From positions 1,550,001 through 1,614,000 of the forward strand of contig CAVWMN010000010.1 of assembly GCA_963756115.1 (NCBI GenBank): DNA of 64,000 nt. Reading direction: 5' to 3'. Source of the stretch: JTS-RE37 sp963756115. Its GTDB lineage: Bacteria; Bacteroidota; Bacteroidia; Flavobacteriales; Flavobacteriaceae. Below are positions 27,377 through 36,420 of the stretch, piece by piece. Below the pieces are notes generated by a model, which worked only from the letters and a program-made list of their open reading frames with translations, was not told the DNA's origin and did not search any database. Position numbers and translations under genes: made by a program. The first letter of the stretch is position 1. Each line of letters begins with the position of its first letter.

Positions 27377-28240
27377 ATGAAATCAACCATAGTTATCCTG
27401 TTCCTGGGCATATGTTTGCAGGGAACCGTCCAATCCCAATCGGGCACGGTCTATGACGCACTCAGTATATCCAGTACCATCCTGAAAAGTGAACGAAAAT
27501 TTGCGATTTACCTGCCACCGGATTATGATACCTCCAAACGGAGTTACCCCGTACTGTACCTATTGCATGGTGCCGGGGATGACCAGACCGGATGGGTACA
27601 GTTCGGTGAGGTACTTAGGATAACGGATAACGCCATTCGTGAAGGGACAGCAACTCCTATGATAATCGTGATGCCGGATGCCGACACCGGCCGCAGGGGA
27701 TATTTCAACACACCGGACGGGGCCTGGAGGTATGAGGATTTCTTTTTTGAGGAATTGATGCCCTATGTGGAAAAAGAATACCGGATCAGGGCAGATAAAC
27801 GCTATCGGGCTGTGGCAGGTTTATCCATGGGAGGAGGCGGTACCTTTATGTATGCTTTACACAAGCCGGAGCTTTTTTCCGCTGCCTGCCCCTTAAGTGC
27901 CTATATTGGACCGCTTTCACTTGAGGAGCTCAAAGAGCGGATGGACCGCACCGGGGAATCCTATACCAATTCAACCCTCCAGGCATATTTTGAAAGGCAC
28001 AATGCGCTCAGTCTGATCAACAGTATGTCCAGCGAAAGCCTTAGTGGCGTCCGTTGGTTTATAGACTGCGGGGATGATGATTTTTTATATGAAGGAAACA
28101 GCCTGGTACATATCGCCCTGAAGAAAAAAGAGATACCCCATGAATACAGGGTACGCGATGGGCGACACAGCTGGACTTACTGGAGGGAATCCTTACCGGT
28201 GGTACTATCGTTCGTTTCCGATGGGTTCCACCAAAATTAG
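27377..28240 (+). CDS. Secreted alpha/beta-hydrolase esterase (esterase D/feruloyl esterase type)
   Basis: 287 residues. Signal peptide KSTIVILFLGICLQGTVQSQ. Oxyanion region YLLHGAGDDQTGW, nucleophile elbow AGLSMGGGGT (Ser), Asp in DCGDDDFLYEG and His in DGRHSWTYWRE, the putative esterase (IPR000801) arrangement of feruloyl/acetyl esterases and XynZ-like modules. Likely periplasmic or secreted, acting on sugar esters. No carbohydrate-binding module. Confidence 0.92.
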   Translation: MKSTIVILFLGICLQGTVQSQSGTVYDALSISSTILKSERKFAIYLPPDYDTSKRSYPVLYLLHGAGDDQTGWVQFGEVLRITDNAIREGTATPMIIVMPDADTGRRGYFNTPDGAWRYEDFFFEELMPYVEKEYRIRADKRYRAVAGLSMGGGGTFMYALHKPELFSAACPLSAYIGPLSLEELKERMDRTGESYTNSTLQAYFERHNALSLINSMSSESLSGVRWFIDCGDDDFLYEGNSLVHIALKKKEIPHEYRVRDGRHSWTYWRESLPVVLSFVSDGFHQN

Positions 28241-28621
28241 CCTCTAAGTAAAATTCCCCGGGCGGTTAAAACCCAACAGAACCTATAGCTAATTTCGCGA
28301 CGCCTGTTACTAGTGAAACAGCCGATATGGATCCTGAAGGAACATCAAATCGGAAAAAGGGCAGGTTGCTATCATTTTGGGAACCGGACTAATGGCCCTG
28401 TCGAACTTATGGGTAAGCGTTACGGGCAGTTAATGATGCTGCGCACGGTTTCCGGCAACTCAATGGATGCATCCGTTTCTGTTTTCAGGGATAAAAAAGG
28501 TGTAATAATTCCTGCTTTTTGGATAATTTAAAGTATCTTTTAAAAGGTTTTCGCCTATAAATAGTAAGCAATTGAGCTTATACCAAATATCTTAAGTTTA
28601 GAACCATTTAAAATTTACATA
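28241..28621 (+). other. Mostly non-coding interval with a doubtful 72-codon frame
   Basis: 381 bases. A frame at 28313-28531 starts at GTG and would encode 72 residues (KEHQIGKRAGCYHFGN...) without signal or known motif. It has no start signal and I do not recognise it; it may be a gene remnant. The rest is AT-rich and holds the promoter of the following DinB gene. Confidence 0.4.
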
Positions 28622-29227
28622 ATGAAAAAAGCGCTTTTACCTGTATTGATGCTGGCACTGGTCAGCTTCAACATCTCGGATAGTAAATTAACGGATGCTG
28701 AAAGGGAAGCAGCCGTTAAGGAATTAACAAAAACAAAGGAGCATTTACTAAATGTTGTAGATGGCCTGAGTGAAGAACAGCTCAATTTTAAAAGCAGCCC
28801 GGAATCCTGGTCTATCGGTGAGTGCGTTGAACATCTGGCAATTACCGAATCCAGTTTCGATGAGATGCTACAGGGTGCATTGCAGGCTCCTGCAGACCCA
28901 TCGAAAAGGGAGGAGGTAAAGATCGAAGACAAAGACCTGATGTCCATGATCGTCAACAGGGACAACAAAGTTAAGACTTCCGAAGCCTTTGAGCCTTCCG
29001 GTAAATTCGGGTCCAATGCGGAAACCCTGGAGGCATTTACTACTAAAAGAGAGGACCACATTGACTATGTGAAGAACACGGAGGACGACCTTCGAAACCA
29101 TTACGGGCAGTTGCCTTTTGGTACTATTGATGCTTACCAGATCTTACTGTTTATGTCCGGGCATACGGAACGGCATGTTCAGCAAATGGAAGAAGTGATG
29201 GACCATACAGATTTTCCGGAGGAATAG
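28622..29227 (+). CDS. Exported DinB-like protein
   Basis: 201 residues. A signal peptide (KKALLPVLMLALVSFNIS) sets it apart from the cytoplasmic DinB at 21900. The DinB domain shows SWSIGECVEHLAITESSFDEM and a C-terminal SGHTERHVQQMEEVM histidine site, so a metal site could form outside the membrane. Function unknown. Followed by a clear terminator. Confidence 0.85.
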   Translation: MKKALLPVLMLALVSFNISDSKLTDAEREAAVKELTKTKEHLLNVVDGLSEEQLNFKSSPESWSIGECVEHLAITESSFDEMLQGALQAPADPSKREEVKIEDKDLMSMIVNRDNKVKTSEAFEPSGKFGSNAETLEAFTTKREDHIDYVKNTEDDLRNHYGQLPFGTIDAYQILLFMSGHTERHVQQMEEVMDHTDFPEE

Positions 29228-29258
29228 TTCTGCGTTCTATTTTCAGGAGGCTTCAATC

Positions 29259-29296
29259 AACCTTTTATTCATAACAGAATAAAAGGTTATTTTTTG
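29259..29296 (+). terminator. Rho-independent terminator after the exported DinB gene
   Basis: Twelve-base perfect stem AACCTTTTATTC / GAATAAAAGGTT with loop ATAACA, then ATTTTTTGG. It separates the DinB gene from the symporter gene. Confidence 0.88.
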
Positions 29297-29320
29297 GAAC
29301 GGATTTCCTAAATTTATCCG

Positions 29321-30919
29321 ATGACATTTATCACGTTTATCTTATTTACTGGTTTCGTAGCTTTTTACGCCACCTGGAAACTGCGAAAGGACAAACTAAA
29401 TACCAGTGATGGATATTTTCTTGGGGGAAGGTCGCTTACCGGGATTATTATAGCCGGTTCCCTGTTGCTAACCAATATTTCCACTGAACATTTGGTTGGG
29501 ATGAATGGTTCTTCTTATAAAAACGGGGCCATCATTGTGGCGTGGGAGGTTACCTCCGCACTGGCCCTGGTCATAGCTGCCCTGTATTTTGCCCCCCGTT
29601 ATCTCAAAATGGGGTTGACTACCATTCCCGAATTTTTAGAAAAGAGGTTTGACGGCCTTACCCGCACCCTTGTCGCATTGTTGCTTATCATTTCCTTTGT
29701 AGCCACCTTGCTTCCCATAGTGTTATATACAGGAGCCCTTAACATTGAAGCCATATTTGAGATTTCCAGCCTGCTGGAGGTCACCCAGCCCCAGGGCATC
29801 TGGATAACCATCCTTATCGTAGGGATTATCGGGGCGGTATATGCCATATTCGGAGGCCTTAAAATGGTGGCTTATACCGATACCATCAATGGGTTCGGAC
29901 TCATGTTGGCCGGGTTGATGGTGCCAATCCTGGCATTGCTGAGCATAGGAGACGGTAACATGCTTGAAGGCCTTTCCATGGTCTTTGAGAACAGTCCGGA
30001 TAAATTCAATGTCGTGAGCAGGGAATCGGGTATTGGCCCGGGAGCGCGGACTGCCATTCTGCCCTTTGAAGTATTGTTTACCGGCCTTATGGTCAACCAG
30101 GTCTATTTCTGGGCAATGCATCAATCCATCATCCAGCGGGTTCTCGGTGCCGTGAGCCTGAAGGAAGCCCAAAAAGGGTTACTGTATACCGGATTGCTGA
30201 AAATACTTGTCCCGCTTGTAATCGTATTGCCGGGGCTGATCGGATTCTATTATTTCGGGGATAGCCTCTACGATAACCCGGACACCGTTTATCCAACACT
30301 CGTGAAAATGGTCCTGCCCGCGTGGCTTACCGGTTTTTTTGTGGCAGTTATGATGGGTGCCATCCTCACTACCTTCAACAGTGCCCTGAATAGTGCGGCC
30401 ACCGTTTTCAGCCTGGATATATTCAAACGGTACCTACAACGGGATGCCTCTGAGCGGAAATTGGTATGGATTGGGCGCTGGACATCAGCCTTGCTGGCTA
30501 TCTTCGCAATTGGGATTGCCCCTTTTGTCGCAAATGCCCCCGAAGGCCTTTACCAATTGTTGCAGCAACTCAATGGCATCTTTTTTATCCCGATTGCCAG
30601 TGTGATCATTGCCGGTTTCCTCTTTCCGAGGGTCTCTGCCGCAGGCGCCAAAATAGGACTGGCCTTCGGGTTGCTGTTCTACATCATCACTTATTTTATC
30701 CTGGAACTGAACCTTCATTTTGTTCATATCTGGGGCATTGAATTTGTGCTGAATATCGTTATTATGCACCTGGCCTCCTGGCTTCTCCCCAAAGATCCCG
30801 GCTTTATAATGCGCGATGCAGGGATACTCGATCTGAAACCCTGGAGGTTTGCAAGACCTTTTAGTATTTTCCTGATTGTTTTCACCATAATTTTGTATCT
30901 TTTCCTTGGAAATGTATAG
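29321..30919 (+). CDS. Solute:sodium symporter (SSS), probable myo-inositol transporter
   Basis: 532 residues, about 13-14 helices. SSS hallmarks: DGYFLGGRSLTGIIIAG-SLLLTNIS near the N-terminus (LeuT-fold first helix), YAIFGGLKMVAYTDTINGF, and QSIIQRVLGAVSLKEAQ. SSS proteins import solutes with sodium. The inositol oxygenase gene starts one base after its stop, which makes inositol the likely substrate. The branch with sugar/inositol specificity (SGLT/SMIT-like) fits the QRVLGA motif. Confidence 0.93.
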   Translation: MTFITFILFTGFVAFYATWKLRKDKLNTSDGYFLGGRSLTGIIIAGSLLLTNISTEHLVGMNGSSYKNGAIIVAWEVTSALALVIAALYFAPRYLKMGLTTIPEFLEKRFDGLTRTLVALLLIISFVATLLPIVLYTGALNIEAIFEISSLLEVTQPQGIWITILIVGIIGAVYAIFGGLKMVAYTDTINGFGLMLAGLMVPILALLSIGDGNMLEGLSMVFENSPDKFNVVSRESGIGPGARTAILPFEVLFTGLMVNQVYFWAMHQSIIQRVLGAVSLKEAQKGLLYTGLLKILVPLVIVLPGLIGFYYFGDSLYDNPDTVYPTLVKMVLPAWLTGFFVAVMMGAILTTFNSALNSAATVFSLDIFKRYLQRDASERKLVWIGRWTSALLAIFAIGIAPFVANAPEGLYQLLQQLNGIFFIPIASVIIAGFLFPRVSAAGAKIGLAFGLLFYIITYFILELNLHFVHIWGIEFVLNIVIMHLASWLLPKDPGFIMRDAGILDLKPWRFARPFSIFLIVFTIILYLFLGNV

Positions 30920-30920
30920 T

Positions 30921-31730
30921 ATGGAAAAAGTTTTTAGAAATTACGATCAGTTAGACGTAAATGCCGCTGTACGCGAGCATTACCGTAAAATGCGCCGGAA
31001 TCAAACCCTGGAATACGGCAGGCGCATGCAAGAGAAATACCTGAAGTTTGACAAGCCCCTAGGCCTTTGGGAAGCCATGCTGCACCTCAATGACCTCATC
31101 GATGTGAGTGATCCGGACCTGGACCTTCCCAATGTGCAGCACCTCATACAAAGCGCAGAGGCGATCCGGGCAGATAACCGGCCGGACTGGATGCAACTTG
31201 TAGGGCTTATACATGACCTTGGAAAAGTGATGTTCCTTTGGGGGTGTGATGAGGACGGGACCAGTCAGGCAGAACAATGGGGAATGGTAGGGGATGTGTT
31301 TGTACTCGGATGTGCCTTGCCCGATAGCTGCGTATACCCGGAATTCAATAGTCTAAATGCCGATATGAAGGATCCGAGGTACAATACGCCCACCGGGATT
31401 TACGATGAAGGTTGTGGCCTGGACCAGTTGACCCTGGCATGGGGCCATGATGAATACCTGTTCCGCGTTTTAGAAAACCATCATACCAATACGCTGCCCG
31501 AAGCCGGCATGGCTATGATCCGGTACCATAGCTTTTATCCCTGGCATACCGGGGGGAGCTACCGCCCCTTGCTGAATAAGAAGGACCAGCAGTATCTGGA
31601 CTGGATACGGGACTTTAATAAGTATGATTTGTATACCAAAAGCAATACCCTTTACGAACTGGAGGCTATTAAGGACTACTATGAGCCTATAGCAGATAAG
31701 TACCTCGGCGCCGGGCCTATATACTGGTAG
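30921..31730 (+). CDS. myo-Inositol oxygenase (MIOX)
   Basis: 269 residues from ATG 30921 (an upstream ATG at 30912 would overlap the symporter). Diiron HD-domain fold: LIHDLGKVMFLWG supplies His-Asp, ENHHTNTLPEAG two His, IRYHSFYPWHTGG another His, and DFNKYDLYTKS the Asp and the substrate-side residues. MIOX oxidises myo-inositol to D-glucuronate with O2; the enzyme is known mainly from eukaryotes but also found in Bacteroidota. One base after the symporter stop, so one transcript for uptake and oxidation. Confidence 0.95.
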   Translation: MEKVFRNYDQLDVNAAVREHYRKMRRNQTLEYGRRMQEKYLKFDKPLGLWEAMLHLNDLIDVSDPDLDLPNVQHLIQSAEAIRADNRPDWMQLVGLIHDLGKVMFLWGCDEDGTSQAEQWGMVGDVFVLGCALPDSCVYPEFNSLNADMKDPRYNTPTGIYDEGCGLDQLTLAWGHDEYLFRVLENHHTNTLPEAGMAMIRYHSFYPWHTGGSYRPLLNKKDQQYLDWIRDFNKYDLYTKSNTLYELEAIKDYYEPIADKYLGAGPIYW

Positions 31731-31946
31731 GTTTTAAAGCTTATACTCCTCTTTTATCCGGTACCAGCCCGCTTCAATCCGTTACGACCCCGTGGCCGGT
31801 ACTTCCTACTTACATGGAATATCCGCCCGTGTGCATTGCTTGCCCACGAGTGCCCGCCGGGCAGCATAGTTTAACATAACTATAACACTAAAAATCATTA
31901 ACTTAGGGAGAAGAGGAAAAATGTAGTGCACAAAAATAAAATTGAC

Positions 31947-33281
31947 ATGAAAAAGATGAAAAGAAGTACATCGTTGAGGTTGGCAAGACTGTTATGGGTG
32001 GTGTTCATAACGTTTTGTTTAGCACCCAATCTGAGTTCTGTTCAGGCTATGCAGGAGGTTGTTTCGCAGGATAACCAGAACTATTTACAATATAAAGGGG
32101 AAGTGGTTGATTCACAGGATAAGAATCCGCTGGTATTTGCCTCCCTCACCCTTGAAGGAACCAATATCAGCACCGTGACCAATACGGAAGGGGAATTTTT
32201 ATTAAAGATACCAGCCGGTACTTCATCGGGTACTATCAAAGTCTCTTTTTTGGGTTATAAGACCAGGGTGATCCCCCTTTCCCAATTAGGGGAAAATAAT
32301 AACCGGATAGGCCTTGAGGTCTCTGTGACGGAATTGCCGGAAGTAAACATCACCATCCCGAAAGATGCCATGACGCTCGTAAAGGAAACCCTAAGACGCA
32401 AAGGTGAGAATTATTTTGATGATCCGGCTTTGATGACGGCTTTTTACAGGGAAACGATCAAAAAGAGGAAAAAGAATGTGTCCCTTTCCGAAGCGGTTGT
32501 CAATATCTACAAAGCCCCCTATACCAGTTCCCGGAGGGATGCAGTAAAATTGTTTAAAGCACGGAAGAGCACGGATTATGACAAATTGGATACAGTTGCA
32601 CTCAAATTGCAGGGGGGGCCATTCAATGCGCTGTATGTAGACATCATGAAATACCCGGAATATATTTTTACGGAAGAATCCATTCTCGATTACAACTTCA
32701 AATTTGACCGCTCCACCCGGATCAATGACAAGCTGATCTATGTCGTTTCCTTCAAACAACGGCCCGGGATTGCCGATCCCCTCTACCAGGGCAAATTGTA
32801 CATCGACGCAGAGAAAAAGATCCTTACCAGTGCCATCTATTCCCTGAACATTACAGACCGAAATAAGGCAAGTGCCCTGTTTGTCAGGAAAAAGCCGAGA
32901 AATGCCAAGGTGTACCCCACAGAAGTGGCTTACAGGGTGGATTATCGGGAGAAGAATGGTCGGTGGTATTATGGCTATAGCAATGTTTTGCTCGAGTTTA
33001 AGATCAACTGGGACAAGCGCTTATTTAATTCCGTTTACAGCATGACCTGTGAAATGGCTGTTACCGACTGGGAGAAAAATGTTACGGACCAATTGCCCAA
33101 GGTGAAAGACAGGATCCGGTCTAACATTATTTTAAGCGATGAAGCACTTGGTTTTTCCGATCCTGATTTCTGGGGGGAATACAACATCATTGAACCGGAA
33201 AAATCGATTGAATCTGCCATTAAAAAGATACAGAAGCAACTGAAAAAAGCAAGAACCGGGATAGAAGAAGCCACTCCCTGA
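31947..33281 (+). CDS. CarboxypepD_reg-like domain outer-membrane associated protein
   Basis: 444 residues from ATG 31947 (a GTG at 31926 gives 7 more). Signal peptide ending LSSVQAMQ; then a carboxypeptidase-regulatory-like beta domain (YKGEVVDSQDKNPLVFASLTL ... VTNTEGEFLLKIPAG ... VSFLGYKTR), then a DUF5686-like or similar C-terminal part (TAFYRETIKKRKK, WYYGYSNVLLEFKINWDKRLF). Such proteins sit at the outer membrane with unknown role. Followed by a terminator. Confidence 0.85.
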   Translation: MKKMKRSTSLRLARLLWVVFITFCLAPNLSSVQAMQEVVSQDNQNYLQYKGEVVDSQDKNPLVFASLTLEGTNISTVTNTEGEFLLKIPAGTSSGTIKVSFLGYKTRVIPLSQLGENNNRIGLEVSVTELPEVNITIPKDAMTLVKETLRRKGENYFDDPALMTAFYRETIKKRKKNVSLSEAVVNIYKAPYTSSRRDAVKLFKARKSTDYDKLDTVALKLQGGPFNALYVDIMKYPEYIFTEESILDYNFKFDRSTRINDKLIYVVSFKQRPGIADPLYQGKLYIDAEKKILTSAIYSLNITDRNKASALFVRKKPRNAKVYPTEVAYRVDYREKNGRWYYGYSNVLLEFKINWDKRLFNSVYSMTCEMAVTDWEKNVTDQLPKVKDRIRSNIILSDEALGFSDPDFWGEYNIIEPEKSIESAIKKIQKQLKKARTGIEEATP

Positions 33282-33306
33282 CATCCGGATTTAGCACCTA
33301 TATAGG

Positions 33307-33332
33307 AAAGGGGCCGTTAAGGGCCCCTTTTT
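33307..33332 (+). terminator. Rho-independent terminator
   Basis: Stem AAAGGGGCC / GGCCCCTTT with loop GTTAAG, then TTTTTC. Ends the CarboxypepD_reg-like gene. Confidence 0.9.
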
Positions 33333-33544
33333 CATGGCTTTGGCCACCGGCGGCGTGGTTTGGAGGCAGGTTGTTTTATAAACATTTGTTCATAACCTTC
33401 GTTGATAGGTTGTTGATTTATAAATGCTTAAATTATTTGGATATATGGGTAGGATGGTCTATTTTTATTAAATGGTTCTGAAGGTAGCCCGGTCCAAGGG
33501 ATACTGAATAGCCATTATAAAGTTGACGTTCTTTATATTGTTGT

Positions 33545-33885
33545 CTAACCTATGATACGAATGCAAGGTAATTTATTACAGGGCAGGAGTAGAAAGGTGA
33601 GCTTTGGGTCAGGGGCTGTAGCTCCTGTATCTTAAAGTGGGTGCCTTTACGTTACATGTTAAACTTCGGTTTTTTATGTAAGATAGAAGTACTAAACAAC
33701 AAGAAGAAATAAGGAGTAGTTTCTAGTTGAAAAATCAGGGACGAAACATATTTCAAACGTTGAAACAGTGATACAGATGCAATCAATGGTTGCGGTGTTG
33801 TACTTCGGTACAAGGCAAAAATTCTGTTAACTGATTCTAGAAAGCCATATCAATGTACTCGTTACAATGATATGGCTTTTGTTTT
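33545..33885 (+). ncRNA. Candidate structured small RNA upstream of isocitrate dehydrogenase
   Basis: In the 731-base gap 33282-34012 no ORF is convincing, but several stable hairpins precede a terminator. CAGGGGCTGTAGCTCCTG (33611-33628); TTACAT-GTT-AAAC-TTCG-GTTT-TTT-ATGTAA (33652-33681) with a UUCG tetraloop; GCAA-TCAATGG-TTGC (about 33779-33793); TTGTAC-TTCG-GTACAA (33798-33813), also UUCG; and a terminator at 33841-33885. Two UUCG-capped stems plus a terminator are what a real RNA gene looks like. It does not match tmRNA, RNase P RNA or SRP RNA cores. The 5' end is a guess; 6S RNA cannot be excluded. Confidence 0.45.
33841..33885 (+). terminator. Terminator of the candidate small RNA
   Basis: Twelve-base arms AAAGCCATATCA / TGATATGGCTTT around a 15-base loop, followed by TTGTTTT. 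No protein gene ends in the 500 bases before it, which is the main reason to think an RNA is made here. Confidence 0.75.
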
Positions 33886-33956
33886 GGTAAACGTCTGAAC
33901 GTTTACATCAGTCCGGCACCACCCTCAAATATGCCAAGTTTCGCCTGCCAGCACCC

Positions 33957-33985
33957 GTTTAAGCTCGTTTAAAATTGTATATTTG
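33957..33985 (+). promoter_or_regulatory. Probable promoter of isocitrate dehydrogenase
   Basis: -7 element TATATTTG (33978-33985), a full match to the Bacteroidota TAnnTTTG, with GTTT at 33957-33960 as a weak -33 element, 17 bases apart. Transcription would start near 33992, giving a short leader before the ATG at 34013. Confidence 0.55.
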
Positions 33986-34012
33986 CTCCGCCTAAATAAA
34001 TCCGACATTTTT

Positions 34013-36235
34013 ATGCCAAATATTTTATATACCAAAACTGATGAAGCCCCAGCTTTGGCGACCCAATCCTTACTGCCCATAATTGAGGCATTCACCGGAA
34101 CCGCCGGAATTTCCATTGTGACCAGAGATATATCCCTGGCCGCAAGAATTATCGCGGTATTCCCGGATCAGCTCCAGCCTTCACAACGACTTACAAACGA
34201 TCTTGCCGAGTTAGGTGAAATGGCCCGGGACCCGGAAGCCAATATTATCAAACTTCCCAATATCAGTGCTTCTGAACCCCAATTAAAAGAGGCAATACGG
34301 GAGCTGCAAACAAAAGGATATGCAATTCCGGATTATCCGGATGAGCCCACTACCGCGGAAGAAAAAGAATTCAAATCGCGGTATGATAAAGTAAAAGGAA
34401 GTGCGGTCAATCCGGTCCTGCGCGAAGGCAATTCGGATCGAAGGGCCCCTAAACCTATCAAAAATTTCGCTAAAAAGCACCCGCATAGTATGGGTGCCTG
34501 GCGGGCCGACTCAAAAACACATGTAGCCACAATGCATCAGGGCGACTTTAAGGCGAATGAGAAATCAATAACCATACAGGAAGCCATCATGGTTGATATT
34601 GTACACCAGGACCAGGATGGGGAACAGACCCTGCTAAAAGGAAACATTCCACTGATATCAGGCGAAATTATTGACGCCACTGTGATGAGCCGGACGGCTT
34701 TACTCGACTTTTTACGGGAACAATTCGCAGATGCACGGGAAAAGGGCGTGCTGTTCTCCGTCCACCTTAAAGCAACCATGATGAAGGTATCAGATCCTAT
34801 CATTTTTGGCCATGTGGTAAAAACATTTTTTGCGGCTGTTTTTCAAAAGTACGCCGCTACTTTCGATTCACTGGGCATCAATGCCAGCGACGGCCTTGAA
34901 AACCTTTTACAAAAACTGACAGCATTGCCCGATGCTGAACGTTCTGCCATTGAAAAGGATATCTCTGAAGCACTGGAGAAAGGACCCGCATTGGCCATGG
35001 TCAATTCCGAAAAAGGCATCACCAACCTGCATATGCCGAGTGATGTGATCATTGACGCTTCCATGCCGGCCATGATCCGGAATTCAGGCCAAATGTGGAA
35101 TGCCAAGGGAAAACCACAGGATACCAAAGCCATAATACCGGACAGCAGTTATGCCGGTATTTATCAGGCTACCATAGATTTTTGCAAGGAGCATGGCGCC
35201 TTTGACCCTGCCACTATGGGAACTGTTCCCAATGTCGGTCTGATGGCCCAGAAGGCAGAAGAATACGGATCCCATGACAAAACTTTTGAAATAAAACAAA
35301 AAGGCACCGTAATGGTGGTCAATGCAGACACCAGGGATGTCCTCATCTCCCATTCAGTGGATGTTGGCGATATCTGGCGGATGTGCCAGGTTAAGGATGC
35401 AGCGATCCGGGATTGGGTAAAGCTTGCCGCCGCCAGGGCTAAAGCCACCAAGACCCCGACGGTTTTCTGGCTCGACGCTAACAGGGCACATGATGCCGAA
35501 CTCATTAAAAAGGTGAATGCCTATTTACCGGGAAACGATACGGAAGGATTGGATATCCGTATTCTGTCTCCCGCCGACGCTACGCTTTTTACCCTTAAAC
35601 GATTGAAGGAAGGAAAGGATACCATCTCCGTTTCAGGGAACGTGCTGCGCGACTACCTAACCGACCTTTTTCCGATACTTGAAGTAGGTACAAGTGCAAA
35701 AATGTTATCCATCGTTCCTTTAATGAATGGTGGTGGACTTTTTGAAACCGGGGCGGGGGGCTCTGCCCCAAAACATGTGGAACAATTTTTAGAAGAAGGG
35801 CATTTAAGGTGGGATTCCCTGGGAGAATTCCTGGCACTCAGTGTTTCCCTGGCCTTTTATGGTGAAAAGAACCGGAATACCAGGGCCCTGATCCTGGCCG
35901 AGGCTCTCGATGTGGCTACTGAAGAATTCCTGGATAAGGATAGGTCTCCCTCCCGTAAAGTGGGGGAAATCGATACCCGCGGCAGTCACTTCTACCTGGC
36001 CAGTTATTGGGCCAGGGCGCTGGCAGCCCAACAAAAGGATGCCGGCCTGAAAGAAATTTTCACCGAAGCTTCCAAAAAACTAGTGTCAGAAGAGTCAAAA
36101 ATAACAGGCGAATTGTTGGAAGCCCAGGGAAAACCCCAGGATATAGGGGGGTACTATAAACCGGATCCTAAAATGATCCGGGCAGCCATGCGCCCCAGCA
36201 AGACCTTCAACACAATCCTGGACGGGATTTCATAA
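34013..36235 (+). CDS. icd: NADP-dependent isocitrate dehydrogenase, monomeric type
   Basis: 740 residues from the ATG at 34013 (the open frame extends to a TTG at 33983, but that lies in the promoter). TCA cycle: isocitrate to 2-oxoglutarate, CO2 and NADPH. Monomeric-IDH signatures: VNPVLREGNSDRRAPK (substrate Ser/Asn), KDRSPSRKVGEIDTRGSHFYL, and NGGGLFETGAGGSAPKHV. Length is right for the monomeric class (about 740), which is the normal form in this phylum. Cytoplasmic, monocistronic. Confidence 0.96.
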   Translation: MPNILYTKTDEAPALATQSLLPIIEAFTGTAGISIVTRDISLAARIIAVFPDQLQPSQRLTNDLAELGEMARDPEANIIKLPNISASEPQLKEAIRELQTKGYAIPDYPDEPTTAEEKEFKSRYDKVKGSAVNPVLREGNSDRRAPKPIKNFAKKHPHSMGAWRADSKTHVATMHQGDFKANEKSITIQEAIMVDIVHQDQDGEQTLLKGNIPLISGEIIDATVMSRTALLDFLREQFADAREKGVLFSVHLKATMMKVSDPIIFGHVVKTFFAAVFQKYAATFDSLGINASDGLENLLQKLTALPDAERSAIEKDISEALEKGPALAMVNSEKGITNLHMPSDVIIDASMPAMIRNSGQMWNAKGKPQDTKAIIPDSSYAGIYQATIDFCKEHGAFDPATMGTVPNVGLMAQKAEEYGSHDKTFEIKQKGTVMVVNADTRDVLISHSVDVGDIWRMCQVKDAAIRDWVKLAAARAKATKTPTVFWLDANRAHDAELIKKVNAYLPGNDTEGLDIRILSPADATLFTLKRLKEGKDTISVSGNVLRDYLTDLFPILEVGTSAKMLSIVPLMNGGGLFETGAGGSAPKHVEQFLEEGHLRWDSLGEFLALSVSLAFYGEKNRNTRALILAEALDVATEEFLDKDRSPSRKVGEIDTRGSHFYLASYWARALAAQQKDAGLKEIFTEASKKLVSEESKITGELLEAQGKPQDIGGYYKPDPKMIRAAMRPSKTFNTILDGIS

Positions 36236-36420
36236 CCCACTAGGGACAGGCTAAAATAAAACATGGGGGGGATCTATGGTCTCTCCCTTTTCCCATTTTA
36301 CAGGATGTTCCGGTACCCGTAACACCGAGTCTATTTCAGGCCCTGTACTCCCGTTTTAAATATTGGATATAATTCCTACGCTTCTATTATTTCTGCCTAT
36401 TTTTAAAAAAAATCCTTTTA

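Noticed and set aside
33545..33885. tmRNA, RNase P RNA or SRP RNA
   Set aside because: Characteristic core sequences of these RNAs were not found in the interval.
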